Assembly: GCA_947487835.1 (NCBI GenBank)
Contig: CANKXX010000004.1
Coordinates: forward strand, 361,076 to 425,075
Source: an uncultured Microbacteriaceae bacterium
GTDB taxonomy: Bacteria > Actinomycetota > Actinomycetes > Actinomycetales > Microbacteriaceae
DNA: 64,000 nt
Direction: 5' to 3'
The notes below the pieces were generated by a model that was given only the letters and a program-made list of their open reading frames with translations, was not told where the DNA came from and made no database searches. Shown here in pieces: positions 8,121 to 17,218 of the stretch (position 1 is the stretch's first letter; every line of letters begins with the position of its first letter). The translations under genes and the position numbers were made by a program.

Positions 8121-9103
8121 CCAGCACAGCCACCGACGGGGCCGCGAGCGCCGGCACGACGATGAAGGTGCTCGTGCCCACGAGCATCGACCTGTCCCTC
8201 ACCCCTCGTGACGAGGTGGAGTTCGTCTCCTACGACCCGGCCGAGCCGATCGCGGCCGAGCACGAGAACGCCGACGCCCTCATCGTGTGGGGCACGCCCG
8301 ACGCCCTGCTCACGGATGCCGCCCGCCGCCTGACCCGGGTCCGCTGGGTGCAGGTGCTCTCCGCGGGCACGGACGCGCTCGTCGCGGCGGGCTTCGGCGC
8401 CGAGGTCATCCTGACCTCCGGCCGCTCCCTGCACGATCGCCCGGTAGCCGAGCACGCGCTCGCCCTCGTGCTCGCGGCCGCGCGCCGCCTGCACACCCTC
8501 GTGCGCGCCCAGATCGGTCACCGCTGGGCGAGCGACATCGGCGGCGTCCAGCGCGAGCCCAGCCCCGGCCTGTTCAGCACCCTGCGGGATGCGCGCGTGC
8601 TGATCTGGGGCTTCGGCAGCATCGGCGCCTCGCTCGCCCCGCACCTCGTCGCCCTCGGCGCGGAGGTCACCGGAGTCGCGACCTCGGCCCGCGAGCAGGA
8701 CGGGATCCGGGTGATCGCGACCGAGGACCTGCCCGACGAGCTGCCGCGCACCGACGTGCTCATCATGATCCTGCCGTCGACGGCCGAGACCGCGAGGATC
8801 CTCGACGCGGACAGGCTCGCCCAGCTGCCGCCGCACGCGTGGGTCGTCAACGTCGGCCGGGGCAGCACGGTGGACGAGGACGCCCTGCTCGACGCGCTCC
8901 GCACCGGGCGGCTCGCGGGCGCCGCGTTGGACGTGACGAGCGTGGAGCCACTGCCCGCGGACTCGCCGCTGTGGGACGAGGCGAACCTGATCCTCACCCC
9001 GCACGCGGCGGGCGGCCGGCCGCTCGGCGCATCCGCGCTCATCGACGAGAACGTGGACGCGCTGCTCGCCGACCGGCCGATGCGCAACGTCGTGCAGGGC
9101 TAG
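8117..9103 (+). CDS. D-2-hydroxyacid dehydrogenase family protein
   Basis: A 328-residue member of the D-isomer-specific 2-hydroxyacid dehydrogenases. The Rossmann motif GFGSIG is at 165-170 and NVGRG at 245-249. The catalytic Arg248, Glu277 and His296 (in TPHAAGG) are all in place. These enzymes interconvert 2-oxoacids and D-2-hydroxyacids with NAD(P)H. The start overlaps the stop of the Ldh-family gene (ATGA), so the two are translationally coupled. One enzyme family usually acts on L-2-hydroxyacids and the other on D-2-hydroxyacids, so together they could invert C2 of a hydroxyacid. A strong hairpin follows the gene. Confidence 0.9.
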   Translation: MTSTATDGAASAGTTMKVLVPTSIDLSLTPRDEVEFVSYDPAEPIAAEHENADALIVWGTPDALLTDAARRLTRVRWVQVLSAGTDALVAAGFGAEVILTSGRSLHDRPVAEHALALVLAAARRLHTLVRAQIGHRWASDIGGVQREPSPGLFSTLRDARVLIWGFGSIGASLAPHLVALGAEVTGVATSAREQDGIRVIATEDLPDELPRTDVLIMILPSTAETARILDADRLAQLPPHAWVVNVGRGSTVDEDALLDALRTGRLAGAALDVTSVEPLPADSPLWDEANLILTPHAAGGRPLGASALIDENVDALLADRPMRNVVQG

Positions 9104-9144
9104 CAGCCCCGCCACGAGGAGCCTTGCAGAGGAGCCCCGAGGTC

Positions 9145-9180
9145 GAGACCCGTGGTCGGGAGGTCCCGGCCACGGGTCTC
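9145..9180. terminator. Bidirectional hairpin between convergent genes
   Basis: An 11-bp perfect stem (9145-9155 with 9170-9180) continues through a G-U type pair into CGGG/CCCG and closes on a 4-nt loop. It lies between the end of the sugar-acid operon and the end of the CYTH-CHAD gene. There is no U-tract, as is common in high-GC actinobacteria. Confidence 0.7.
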
Positions 9181-9190
9181 CCGCCCGGCG

Positions 9191-10891
9191 CTACAGCTTC
9201 TTGGCCGCGCGGCGCAGGCCGCGGACGGCCTCCTCGGCGCCGGCCTGCGCCTCATCGGCGGCGCGGCTCGCGCGACTGAAGAGCACGCCGTAGCCGAAGG
9301 TGTGCTCCCCCGCGGCATGCGCGCGACCGGACTCGGCGCGCACGTGCTCGGCGAACACCGACGCGTCCCGGTGGTCGCCGAGCACGTCCTGCACCTCCTT
9401 CGCCGCCGCCGCGAGCGCGGCGACGCGATCGAGGTCCGCGCGGGAGCGGATGCCGCCGCCCGTGTGCGCGGCCTCCGCGGCGTAGCGCAGCCGGCGGGCG
9501 GCCTTGCGCGCGGCGTGCGACGCCTCGAGCGTGTCGGATCCTCCGGCCGAGCGGCCCTCGACGGCGCGGCGCAGGCTCCGGTCCGCCTCCTTCTCGAGAG
9601 CGCGGCGGAGCGCCTTCCCCGCCGGGCTCGTGGCGCGCGCGCCGGCGGGCGGCGCGGCGACGAACTCGTCGAGGGAGTCGAGCAGCCCGAAGTACTCGGC
9701 GCCGGACAGGAACGTGAGCAGCTTGCGGTGCGCCCGCCGGTAGTCGCGCCTCGCGTTGGTGATCAGGCGGGTGCGGAGTCGCCGGTCGCCGACGTCCGCG
9801 GGCAGGGCGTCGATGCCGGTGGTCGCGCGCGTAGCCCGGACCTCGGCGTCCCGGGCCTCACCGAGCACCCGCCCGAGAGTCGCGAGCCGCGCTCGGATGG
9901 CGTCCGCCTGGTCACGGTCGAGCACCCGGCGGGATGCCGCGAGCACGCTGCGGAGCCGGCGCACGACCTTGCGCATCTCGTGCACGCTGTCGGCGTCGTC
10001 CCGTCGCACGGCTGGGTCGGCCGCGAGCAGGTCGTCGACGAGGGAGCGCAGCGAGGCCGCCACCGCGTCGATCGCCGTCTTCGGCCGCTTCGAGGACGCG
10101 GACGAGCCGGTCCGGCCGGATCCCGCCCCCTCCCCCGTCCCGCCGTCGGTGAGGTCGTCCCGGCCGAGCGCCCGGGCCAGCTTCGAGCGGCTCGCCGACG
10201 GGGCGGCGCCCGCCTCGAGGAGCGCCCGCTCGATCGCGTCGAGCAGGGCCTCGCCGGACTCGGCGGTCCGGGGTGCGTTCGCGACATGATCCTGCGTGTC
10301 GTCGTCCGTGGCGGCACTCGTCGTGTCGTCGTCCAAGGCGGCGCTCTCGCCGCTCGTCCCGCTCTCGCCGTCCTCGTCGATACCCAGCAGCTCGGCCTCG
10401 ACCTCGTGCCAGGACCGCTTCTCGCCCGAGCGCAGGGCGGTCGCCGTCACCGCGTCGTCGGCGACCTCGGCCACCTCCCGGCCCGAGGCGTCGTGCAGGA
10501 TCAGCGCCGTGCGGCGGGTGCGGATGCGCGCCACGGGCATGAGGGGCCGCCCGCGCACCACGAGCCGCACCGCGTCGAGGAGTCCGGCGGGTGCCTGCAC
10601 AGACTCGCCCTCGATGGTGCCGTCCTCGAGCGGCGCGTGCACCTCGGTGCGTCCCGCGCCCGCCGGCAGCTTGACGTGCCAGCCCGCGTCCTTGCCGCCG
10701 GAACGCCTGCGCATCGTGATGGCGGCGCGGGCGAGGTCGCCGCACTCGGTGTCGACGTACACGGCCTCGAGGGTCACCGCCTTACGGGTCTCGACCGATC
10801 CGACGCCCTCGATCCCGGACAGGTCGGGCAGTCCCGCACCCCCTTCCACGTCGTACTTGCGCTCGATCTCGGTCTGTCGCGTCGTAGCCAT
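9191..10891 (-). CDS. CYTH and CHAD domain-containing protein
   Basis: A 566-residue two-domain protein. The N-terminal CYTH (triphosphate tunnel) domain begins with the diagnostic ExExK motif, EIERK at residues 8-12, and runs to about 200. The C-terminal CHAD domain (about 270-560) is helical, with many conserved His, Arg and Lys, including VHEMRKVVRRLRS and SHAARKAARRLRYAAE. CHAD domains bind inorganic polyphosphate. CYTH domains act on triphosphate compounds such as tripolyphosphate or thiamine triphosphate. A flexible acidic linker (about 205-265) joins them. The ATG at 10891 has GGAGG about 9 nt upstream and is preferred over longer in-frame starts. Cytosolic; polyphosphate handling is likely but unproven. 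Confidence 0.9.
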   Translation of the reverse strand: MATTRQTEIERKYDVEGGAGLPDLSGIEGVGSVETRKAVTLEAVYVDTECGDLARAAITMRRRSGGKDAGWHVKLPAGAGRTEVHAPLEDGTIEGESVQAPAGLLDAVRLVVRGRPLMPVARIRTRRTALILHDASGREVAEVADDAVTATALRSGEKRSWHEVEAELLGIDEDGESGTSGESAALDDDTTSAATDDDTQDHVANAPRTAESGEALLDAIERALLEAGAAPSASRSKLARALGRDDLTDGGTGEGAGSGRTGSSASSKRPKTAIDAVAASLRSLVDDLLAADPAVRRDDADSVHEMRKVVRRLRSVLAASRRVLDRDQADAIRARLATLGRVLGEARDAEVRATRATTGIDALPADVGDRRLRTRLITNARRDYRRAHRKLLTFLSGAEYFGLLDSLDEFVAAPPAGARATSPAGKALRRALEKEADRSLRRAVEGRSAGGSDTLEASHAARKAARRLRYAAEAAHTGGGIRSRADLDRVAALAAAAKEVQDVLGDHRDASVFAEHVRAESGRAHAAGEHTFGYGVLFSRASRAADEAQAGAEEAVRGLRRAAKKL

Positions 10892-11047
10892 GCCTTGATC
10901 CTCCCGCGCCCTGACCCGCGTCGCTAACCACGTTCTGCTGATCACGGCCGCGAAGCGCCGTCGCAGCACACATTTCCGGGACCCCGGCCACCCCGGGCGC
11001 GAACCTGGCAAGGGACCGCACGGTGAAGCGGCTCCCCGGCGAGGACG

Positions 11048-11053
11048 TACCGT
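11048..11053 (+). promoter_or_regulatory. -10 box for the ABC exporter, leaderless-type
   Basis: TACCGT lies 7 nt before the ATG at 11061. The same hexamer at nearly the same distance precedes the MMPL gene at 55780. No good ribosome-binding site lies close to the ATG. Confidence 0.45.
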
Positions 11054-11060
11054 TGACCGC

Positions 11061-12929
11061 ATGGATATCGAGAGCTCCGCCCGGTCGGCGATGTGGAACG
11101 CGAGCCGGTCGGACAGCGACCGGCGCCCGTTCACGCGGGCGACGCTCACCCGGATCGCGGCGTTCGCCCGTCCCCTGCGCCGGTCGCTCGTGGTGTTCCT
11201 CGTCGCGAGCGTCATCACCGCGATACTCGCCGTCGTGTCGCCGCTGCTCGCCGGCCAGGTCGTCGATGCCATCGTCGCCAGGTCGGCCCCGCCGGTCGTG
11301 CTCGGCCTCGCCGGGCTCATCGCGCTCATCGCCCTCGGCGAGGCCGCGTTCGGCCTGCTGCAGCGCTGGCTCTCCTCACGCATCGGCGAGAACCTCATCC
11401 TCGCCCTCCGCACCACCGTCTACGACCACGTGCAGAAGATGCCCATCGCCTTCTTCACCCGCACCCGCACGGGCGCCCTCGTGAGCCGGCTGAACAACGA
11501 CGTGATCGGGGCGCAGCGCGCCTTCAGCAACACGCTCTCCACGGTGGTCGGCAACGTCGTCACCCTGGTGCTGACCCTCATCGTGATGCTGGGCATCTCG
11601 TGGCAGGTCACCCTGGTCACGCTCGTCTTCATGCCCGTCTTCCTGCTTCCGGCCCGGTTCATGGGCGCCCGCCTCGCCCGGCTGTCCCGCGAGGCCGCGG
11701 ACCACAACGCCACCATGGCGACCCAGATGACCGAGCGGTTCTCCGCGCCCGGAGCGACGCTCATCAAGCTGTTCGGCCGGCCGCGCGAGGAGTCGGCGGC
11801 GTTCTCCTCGCGGGCCGCGCGCGTGCGCGACATCGGCGTGCGCATCGCCGTGGTGCAGCAGGTCTTCGTGACCGCCCTCACCCTGGTGTCCGCTCTCGCC
11901 CTCGCCGTCGTCTACGGCATGGGCGGCGTGATCGCTGCGGACGGCGGACTCGAGGCCGGCGCCGTGGTGTCGCTCGCGCTGCTGCTCACCCGGCTGTACG
12001 CGCCGCTCACCGCGCTCGCCAGTGCCCGCGTCGAGGTGATGACGGCCCTCGTCTCGTTCGAGCGCGTCTTCGAGGTGCTCGACCTCGAGCCGCTTGTCGC
12101 GGAGAAGCCGGTGACCACGCCCATCCCCGACGGCGGGGTATCCGTCGAGTTCGACCGGGTGCGCTTCGCCTACCCGTCCGCCGACAAGATCTCGCTCGCC
12201 TCCCTCGAGGAGGTGGCCGTGCTCGACACCCGCGGCGGCGTCGAGGTGCTGCACGACGTGTCGTTCCGCGTCGCCCCCGGCCAGATGATCGCCCTCGTCG
12301 GCTCCTCCGGTGCGGGCAAGTCCACGATCGCGCAGCTCGTCCCGCGGCTGTACGACGTGGACGAGGGCTCGGTGCGCCTCTCCTCCGTCGACGTGCGCGA
12401 CCTCTCGGCCGAGGACATCCGCCGCTCGGTCGGCCTCGTGACCCAGGACGGTCACCTCTTCCACGAGTCGATCCGCGCGAACCTCCTCCTCGCCCGACCC
12501 GAGGCCACCGACGCCGAGGTCTGGGAGGCGCTGCAGCGCTCGCGCCTGACCGACCTGGTGCGGGAGCTTCCGGACGGCCTCGACACCATCGTCGGCGAGC
12601 GCGGCTACCGGCTCTCCGGCGGCGAGCGCCAGCGGCTCACCATCGCCCGCGTGCTGCTCGCCCGGCCGCAGGTCGTCATCCTCGACGAGGCGACGGCGCA
12701 CCTCGACTCCACCTCGGAGGCCGCGGTGCAGGCCGCGCTCGCGGAGGCGCTCGTCGGCCGCACGTCGATCGTGATCGCGCACCGGCTGTCGACCATCCGC
12801 CAGGCCGACCAGATCCTCGTCATCGAGGAGGGTCGCGTCGTCGAGCGGGGCACGCACGAGGAACTGCTCACCGCGGAGGGGCGCTACACGCAGCTCTACC
12901 GCACGCAGTTCGCGCCCGCCGCGTCCTGA
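11061..12929 (+). CDS. ABC exporter, fused permease and ATPase
   Basis: A 622-residue half-transporter. An exporter-type membrane domain with about six helices (residues 35-330) is followed by an ATPase domain with Walker A GSSGAGKST (about 414-422), signature LSGGERQ (about 517-523), Walker B VVILDEAT and the switch His in IVIAHRLS. No second half-transporter is adjacent, so it probably works as a homodimer. The substrate is unknown; the family moves lipids, peptides or drugs out of the cell. It is transcribed away from the CYTH-CHAD gene and ends 13 nt from the convergent Nudix gene. Confidence 0.92.
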   Translation: MDIESSARSAMWNASRSDSDRRPFTRATLTRIAAFARPLRRSLVVFLVASVITAILAVVSPLLAGQVVDAIVARSAPPVVLGLAGLIALIALGEAAFGLLQRWLSSRIGENLILALRTTVYDHVQKMPIAFFTRTRTGALVSRLNNDVIGAQRAFSNTLSTVVGNVVTLVLTLIVMLGISWQVTLVTLVFMPVFLLPARFMGARLARLSREAADHNATMATQMTERFSAPGATLIKLFGRPREESAAFSSRAARVRDIGVRIAVVQQVFVTALTLVSALALAVVYGMGGVIAADGGLEAGAVVSLALLLTRLYAPLTALASARVEVMTALVSFERVFEVLDLEPLVAEKPVTTPIPDGGVSVEFDRVRFAYPSADKISLASLEEVAVLDTRGGVEVLHDVSFRVAPGQMIALVGSSGAGKSTIAQLVPRLYDVDEGSVRLSSVDVRDLSAEDIRRSVGLVTQDGHLFHESIRANLLLARPEATDAEVWEALQRSRLTDLVRELPDGLDTIVGERGYRLSGGERQRLTIARVLLARPQVVILDEATAHLDSTSEAAVQAALAEALVGRTSIVIAHRLSTIRQADQILVIEEGRVVERGTHEELLTAEGRYTQLYRTQFAPAAS

Positions 12930-12942
12930 TCCCCCTCCGCCG

Positions 12943-13743
12943 CTAGTCCGTCTCCGGCGGTTCCGCCGCCGCCATCGCCTCGGTGAAGACGGCCGACTCG
13001 TACTCGTGTCCCTGCTCGTGGTCGTGCTGCTGGTCGTAAGCGTGCCCGTGCCCGTACCCGTGCCCGTGCGTGGCCGCGAACGGGCCGTCCAGGGCGGCCC
13101 ACTGCAGCAGCAGGATGGTCTTCGAGTCGGCGATCCCGCCGGTCCGGATCGCGGCGAGCGCATCGGCGAAGGCGAGCTCGACCACCTCGATGTCCTCGCC
13201 CTCCTCCTCGATGCCGCCGCCGACGCGATCGGGGTCCGCGCCGTCGTAGGCGGCGGCGTAGAAGTGCAGGCGCTCGGTCACGGATCCGGGGCTCATGTAG
13301 GCGTCGAGAACGTGCTGCAGCTCGCCGATCCGCACCCCGGTCTCCTCCTCGGCCTCGCGCCGGATGGCGGTTTCGGCGTCGTCCTCGTCGAGCAGGCCCG
13401 CCGCGACCTCGACGAGCATGCCGTCCTCGTGGCCGTTCACGTACGCCGGGTAGCGGAACTGCCGGGTGAGCAGCACGGTCCGCCGCGCGGCGTCGTAGAG
13501 CAGAACGCAGGCGCCGTTGCCCCGGTCGTAGGTCTCCCGCCGCTCGCTCGTCCACCGTCCGTCGCGACGGCGGTAGTCGAAGGTCGTGGCCCGCAGCAGG
13601 TGCCAGCCCGACGCGACGAGCTCCACATCCGTCACCCGCACGCCCGGGTTCCGGGTGAGGTCCCGGCCCGCCTCGTCGAGGCCCGTCCGTCCGCGGGCGT
13701 CCGGCACGTCGAGGCCCGGCCGCCCTCTCCGCTGATCGTTCAT
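12943..13743 (-). CDS. Nudix hydrolase, NudK-like, with His-rich tail
   Basis: A 266-residue Nudix hydrolase. The Nudix region is AAGLLDEDDAETAIRREAEE at about 114-133, followed by ETGV. The AGLLD spacing is typical of the GDP-mannose pyrophosphatase (NudK) and ADP-ribose group. The enzyme would cleave a nucleoside diphosphate sugar using Mg2+ bound by the Glu residues. Residues ~231-250 form a His/Gly/Tyr/Asp-rich run (HGHGYGHGHAYD, then HDHEQGH) not part of the family. The ATG at 13743 is preferred because TAGCAT lies 7 nt before it; an ATG at 13752 overlaps that box. Confidence 0.88.
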   Translation of the reverse strand: MNDQRRGRPGLDVPDARGRTGLDEAGRDLTRNPGVRVTDVELVASGWHLLRATTFDYRRRDGRWTSERRETYDRGNGACVLLYDAARRTVLLTRQFRYPAYVNGHEDGMLVEVAAGLLDEDDAETAIRREAEEETGVRIGELQHVLDAYMSPGSVTERLHFYAAAYDGADPDRVGGGIEEEGEDIEVVELAFADALAAIRTGGIADSKTILLLQWAALDGPFAATHGHGYGHGHAYDQQHDHEQGHEYESAVFTEAMAAAEPPETD

Positions 13744-13750
13744 GATCGGC

Positions 13751-13756
13751 ATGCTA
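13751..13756 (-). promoter_or_regulatory. -10 box for the Nudix gene, leaderless-type
   Basis: TAGCAT on the minus strand lies 7 nt before the ATG at 13743. No ribosome-binding site is visible, which fits a leaderless message. Confidence 0.45.
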
Positions 13757-13846
13757 CGTCGCGCGTCGTACCGCCGGGACGGGGAGTCGTCATCGGGACG
13801 CGGGGAGTCACTACTCTGGACGAGGACCCACGACGAGGAGGACTTC

Positions 13847-15295
13847 ATGGCCGAGCAGGCTGTCGCGAACATCGGTGTAGTCGGGCTGGCGGTGATGGGC
13901 TCTAACCTCGCCCGGAACCTGGCGAGCCGCGAGGGGAACACGGTCGCCGTGTACAACCGCTCGAATTCCAAGATCCACGCGCTCCTCGAGGAGCACCCGG
14001 AGGCGGGCTTCGTCGCCTCGGAGACGATCGAGGACTTCGTCGCCTCCCTTCAGAAGCCGCGCACCGCGATCATCATGGTCAAGGCCGGTGCGGGCACGGA
14101 TGCCGTCATCAACCAGCTCGCCGAGCACTTCGAGGAGGGCGACATCATCGTGGACGGCGGCAACGCCCTGTTCACGGACACGATCCGCCGCGAGCGCGAG
14201 CTGCGCGACCGCGGCCTCAACTTCGTCGGCGCCGGCATCTCCGGCGGCGAGGAGGGCGCGCTCAAGGGCCCGAGCATCATGCCGGGCGGATCCGCGCAGG
14301 CCTACGAGACGCTCGGGCCGATCCTCGCGTCGATCGCCGCCGTCGCGGAGGGCGAGCCCTGCGTGACGCACGTCGGCACCGACGGCGCCGGGCACTTCGT
14401 GAAGATGATCCACAACGGCATCGAGTACGCCGACATGCAGCTCATCGCCGAGGCGTACGACCTGCTGCGACGCGTCGGCGGCCACGAGCCCGCCGCCATC
14501 GCGGACGTGTTCGAGGCCTGGAACGGCGGCGACCTCGAGTCGTACCTCATCGAGATCACGGCTGAGGTGCTGCGGCAGGTCGACGCGAAGACCGGCCAGC
14601 CGCTGGTCGACGTGATCGTCGACGAGGCCGGCTCCAAGGGCACCGGCGTGTGGACCGTGCAGAACGCGCTCGCGCTCGGCGTGCCCGTCGGCGGCATCGC
14701 CGAGGCCGTGTTCGCCCGTGCGGTGTCGAGCAAGCCGGAGCAGCGCAAGGCGGTGCGCGCCACCATCCAGAGCCGCCCGGAGATCGCGTCGGTCGGCGAG
14801 GGCTTCGAGGACGACGTGCGGGCCGCGCTCTACGCATCCAAGGTGGTCGCGTACGCGCAGGGCTTCGACGCCATCATCGCGGGCGCCAAGGAGTACGGCT
14901 GGGACATCGACAAGGGCGCGATCGCGAAGATCTGGCGTGGCGGCTGCATCATCCGCGCGCAGTTCCTCAACCGCATCGTCGAGGCGTACGAGCACAATGC
15001 CACCATCACGTCGCTGCTCGAGGACCCGTACTTCGCCAAGGCCGTGGCGGACGGCGAGGCGGCCTGGCGCCGCATCGTGGTGACGGCCGCGCAGTCCGGC
15101 ATCCCGGTCCCCGGCTTCGCCGCCGCGCTCAGCTACTACGACTCGCTCGCGTCGGAGCGGCTGCCCGCCGCCCTCATTCAGGGCCAGCGCGACTTCTTCG
15201 GGGCGCACACCTACCGTCGCATCGACGGTGCCGGCACCTTCCACACCCTGTGGAGCGCCGACCGCACCGAGATCGAGGCGGACGACACCCACTAG
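13847..15295 (+). CDS. gnd: 6-phosphogluconate dehydrogenase, decarboxylating
   Basis: This 482-residue enzyme oxidises and decarboxylates 6-phosphogluconate to ribulose 5-phosphate in the pentose phosphate pathway. The N-terminal coenzyme fold has GLAVMGSNLARNLA, followed by VDGGNALF and GISGGEEGA, and the 6PGDH signature HFVKMIHNGIEYADMQ carries the catalytic Lys. The C-terminal helical domain is full length. GAGGAGGA (13836-13843) precedes the ATG closely. The gene is monocistronic here. Gluconokinase at 1373-2014 would supply its substrate from gluconate. An 85-bp palindromic element follows the stop. Confidence 0.96.
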   Translation: MAEQAVANIGVVGLAVMGSNLARNLASREGNTVAVYNRSNSKIHALLEEHPEAGFVASETIEDFVASLQKPRTAIIMVKAGAGTDAVINQLAEHFEEGDIIVDGGNALFTDTIRRERELRDRGLNFVGAGISGGEEGALKGPSIMPGGSAQAYETLGPILASIAAVAEGEPCVTHVGTDGAGHFVKMIHNGIEYADMQLIAEAYDLLRRVGGHEPAAIADVFEAWNGGDLESYLIEITAEVLRQVDAKTGQPLVDVIVDEAGSKGTGVWTVQNALALGVPVGGIAEAVFARAVSSKPEQRKAVRATIQSRPEIASVGEGFEDDVRAALYASKVVAYAQGFDAIIAGAKEYGWDIDKGAIAKIWRGGCIIRAQFLNRIVEAYEHNATITSLLEDPYFAKAVADGEAAWRRIVVTAAQSGIPVPGFAAALSYYDSLASERLPAALIQGQRDFFGAHTYRRIDGAGTFHTLWSADRTEIEADDTH

Positions 15296-15343
15296 TCAGG
15301 GGGTCGGGCGGTGGGGATCAGCCGCCGTCTTCGGCTCCGCGCC

Positions 15344-15428
15344 GTTCACGATGCAGGCCGAAATGCCGACACGCCGCATCCGGGGACTCCCGGGTGCGGC
15401 GTGTCGCGTCTGAGCCTGAATCGTGAAC
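15344..15428. repeat. 85-bp nested palindromic element, copy 1
   Basis: The outer arms are 15344-15358 and 15414-15428 (consensus GTTCnnnnTTCAGGCT, inverted). The inner arms are 15367-15383 and 15390-15406 (CGACACGCCGCATCCGG with one G-T type change). The same structure, 85 bp long, occurs at 51628-51712. It sits between two convergent genes (gnd and the HNH gene) and may end transcription from both sides. Confidence 0.85.
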
Positions 15429-15467
15429 CTCCCACCGCGGAGCGCTGCACTCTGGCGTCCGGGTTGC

Positions 15468-15598
15468 GTCCCTTCGACAGGCTCAGGGACCGTGATGGTC
15501 CCGCCCCGCGGTCACGCCCGGGTGCGCGGGCGCGCCGCTCCGGGGACGCAACGGACAGGCATGGGCACCCCTACGGTCGCTGAGCCTGTCGAAGCGAC
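15468..15598. repeat. Inverted pair of 24-bp REP-like units
   Basis: One unit (15468-15491) reads GTCCCTTCGACAGGCTCAGG plus GACC. The other (15575-15598) is the reverse complement with GTCGCT/AGCGAC ends. Each unit can fold by its 6-bp ends. They occupy the rest of the 336-bp gap between gnd and the HNH gene; no gene was seen in that gap. Confidence 0.8.
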
Positions 15599-15631
15599 GG
15601 GAGGTTCTCGTCCGACCCTGGGTGGACTGCC

Positions 15632-17010
15632 CTAGAACGGCGGCTCGTCCGTAACGGGGGTCGCACTCCCCTGCACCTGCAGTCGCTTCTTCGTCGGAGG
15701 GCGGATGGGGGTCGCCGGTTGCGTCTCGTACCCGTGGCCGCTCGGCGCCAGCCAGCGCACCCGTCCTCCTCCTGCCGAGGTGGAGGACCACGCGGTGTGG
15801 TGCTTCACCCGGTGGTGCGACCGGCAGAGATGCACCAGGTTCCCGTAGTCGGTCCCTCCGCCGTACTGCCAGTCCGTCACGTGGTCCACGTCCGCCCGGC
15901 CGGCGTTTCGGTTGCAGCCCGGGAAGCGGCACGTCTCGTCCCGCACCCGCAGCCACGTGCGGAGGTCCTTCGGCACCGCGTACCGATCCCGCCCCACAGA
16001 GAGCACGGCACCCGTCTCGGGGTGCGTGAGGATGCGGGTGAAGCTCGGCGCTCGTGCTGCGATCCGGCGGGCGGCGTCCGCATCGATCGGACCGTAGCCC
16101 TCGAGCGAGCCCGGCTCCTCGGATCGGCCGAGGAGCGTGAGAACTGGGACCGTCACGAGGACCCGCGGGCGGATGCCGGTGCCGATCGGCGCGTCAATGC
16201 GGCGTGTGGACTTCTCTTCCTCGGACTCATCGTTGGTCGCGGCCGTCGTGACGCCGTCGAGGAGGAGGTCCGTGAACGCGTCCGCGACGAGCTGCGTCCG
16301 CGTCCTGTCCTCCCCCGGTTCCGACGTGAGCTGCTCCGCGATGTCCCGCAGCCGGTTCTCGATGCCCAGAACCTCCGGCGCCGGGAGGAATGCGTTCAGC
16401 CACGCCATGCCGTCCCTCGCCGGACAGGTCTCGATGCGACGATCTGCGACCGACTTCGTGTGCCGCTCCTCGATCGACTCCGGGTGCAACCGCTCCCGCA
16501 GCTCGCGGGCGGCACGGTCGAGCTTAGGCACCGTCAGGGACTCGGCCTTCGGCAGCACCGCCTCCTCGACCGCCGCCACACCTGCCGGCGGGAGCGTGGC
16601 CGTGTGGTCGATGAGGACCTGCGCGTGCCGGTAGCCGATCCGGCCGCCGCGGAGGGCGTCGTGGGTCGCTGGGAGGTCGTGGAGAAGGCGCTGCTCTCGG
16701 CGACGAGGGTGTCCGCTGCCCGTTCCGAGATGCGGAGGGCGCAGGCGAGCTCGGTCACGAGGACGCGGCGGCCCGCCACCTCGGGCGACCAGCGCGGCCC
16801 GCCGGTGGTGGGAACGGAGAGGTCGGTCGCCTCGGTCCAAAGGCGGGCACGATCGATGGCCTCCGCTCGCAAGGCGTGGGCGAAGCGGGCGATGCGCTCC
16901 GCCGCGGTGACGGCGTCGATCATCGCGGAGAAGGTGTCCGCCACGGCCGCTTCGAGCGGTGGCGGGGTGTCGGGCGGGTTCGGGTCTGGTGGGAACGTCG
17001 CTGTTTCCAT
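15632..17010 (-). pseudogene. DUF222/HNH endonuclease domain gene, frameshifted
   Basis: The N-terminal DUF222 region (start ATG 17010 or 17043) reads in one frame as far as ALRISERAADTLVAESSA. The expected continuation (LLHDLPATHDALRGGRIGYR) lies in another frame. One missing base near 16684-16694 explains the break. The rest is intact, ending in a complete HNH nuclease motif with CRFPGCNRNAG, DVDHVTDWQYGG and NLVHLCRSHHRVKHH. Family members are ~450-530 residues and occur in many copies in actinobacteria, with unclear function. This could be a true pseudogene, a sequencing error or a shift site. REP-like units flank both ends. Confidence 0.85.
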
Positions 17011-17094
17011 GCCGACAGTGAACCAGGCACCACCGACATCCACTTCCCCGCCGGAGTGTGGGGTGTGGAGAACTCCGCCGGGTGGGTTCGGTGC

Positions 17095-17170
17095 GTCCCT
17101 TCGACGGGCTCAGGGACCGTATGGGCGCGTCCCGCAGACCGGTTCGCGTCCCTTCGACAGGCTCTGGACC
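17095..17170 (+). repeat. Two REP-like 24-bp units
   Basis: A full unit lies at 17095-17118 and a degraded one at 17148-17170 (ending GCTCTGGACC). Both are in the 208-bp gap between the HNH gene and the APC permease. Nothing else was recognised in this gap. Confidence 0.75.
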
Positions 17171-17218
17171 GTGGGGGTTCAGGGACCGTGGGGCCGCACG
17201 GACGGCCGCCATCGCGGC

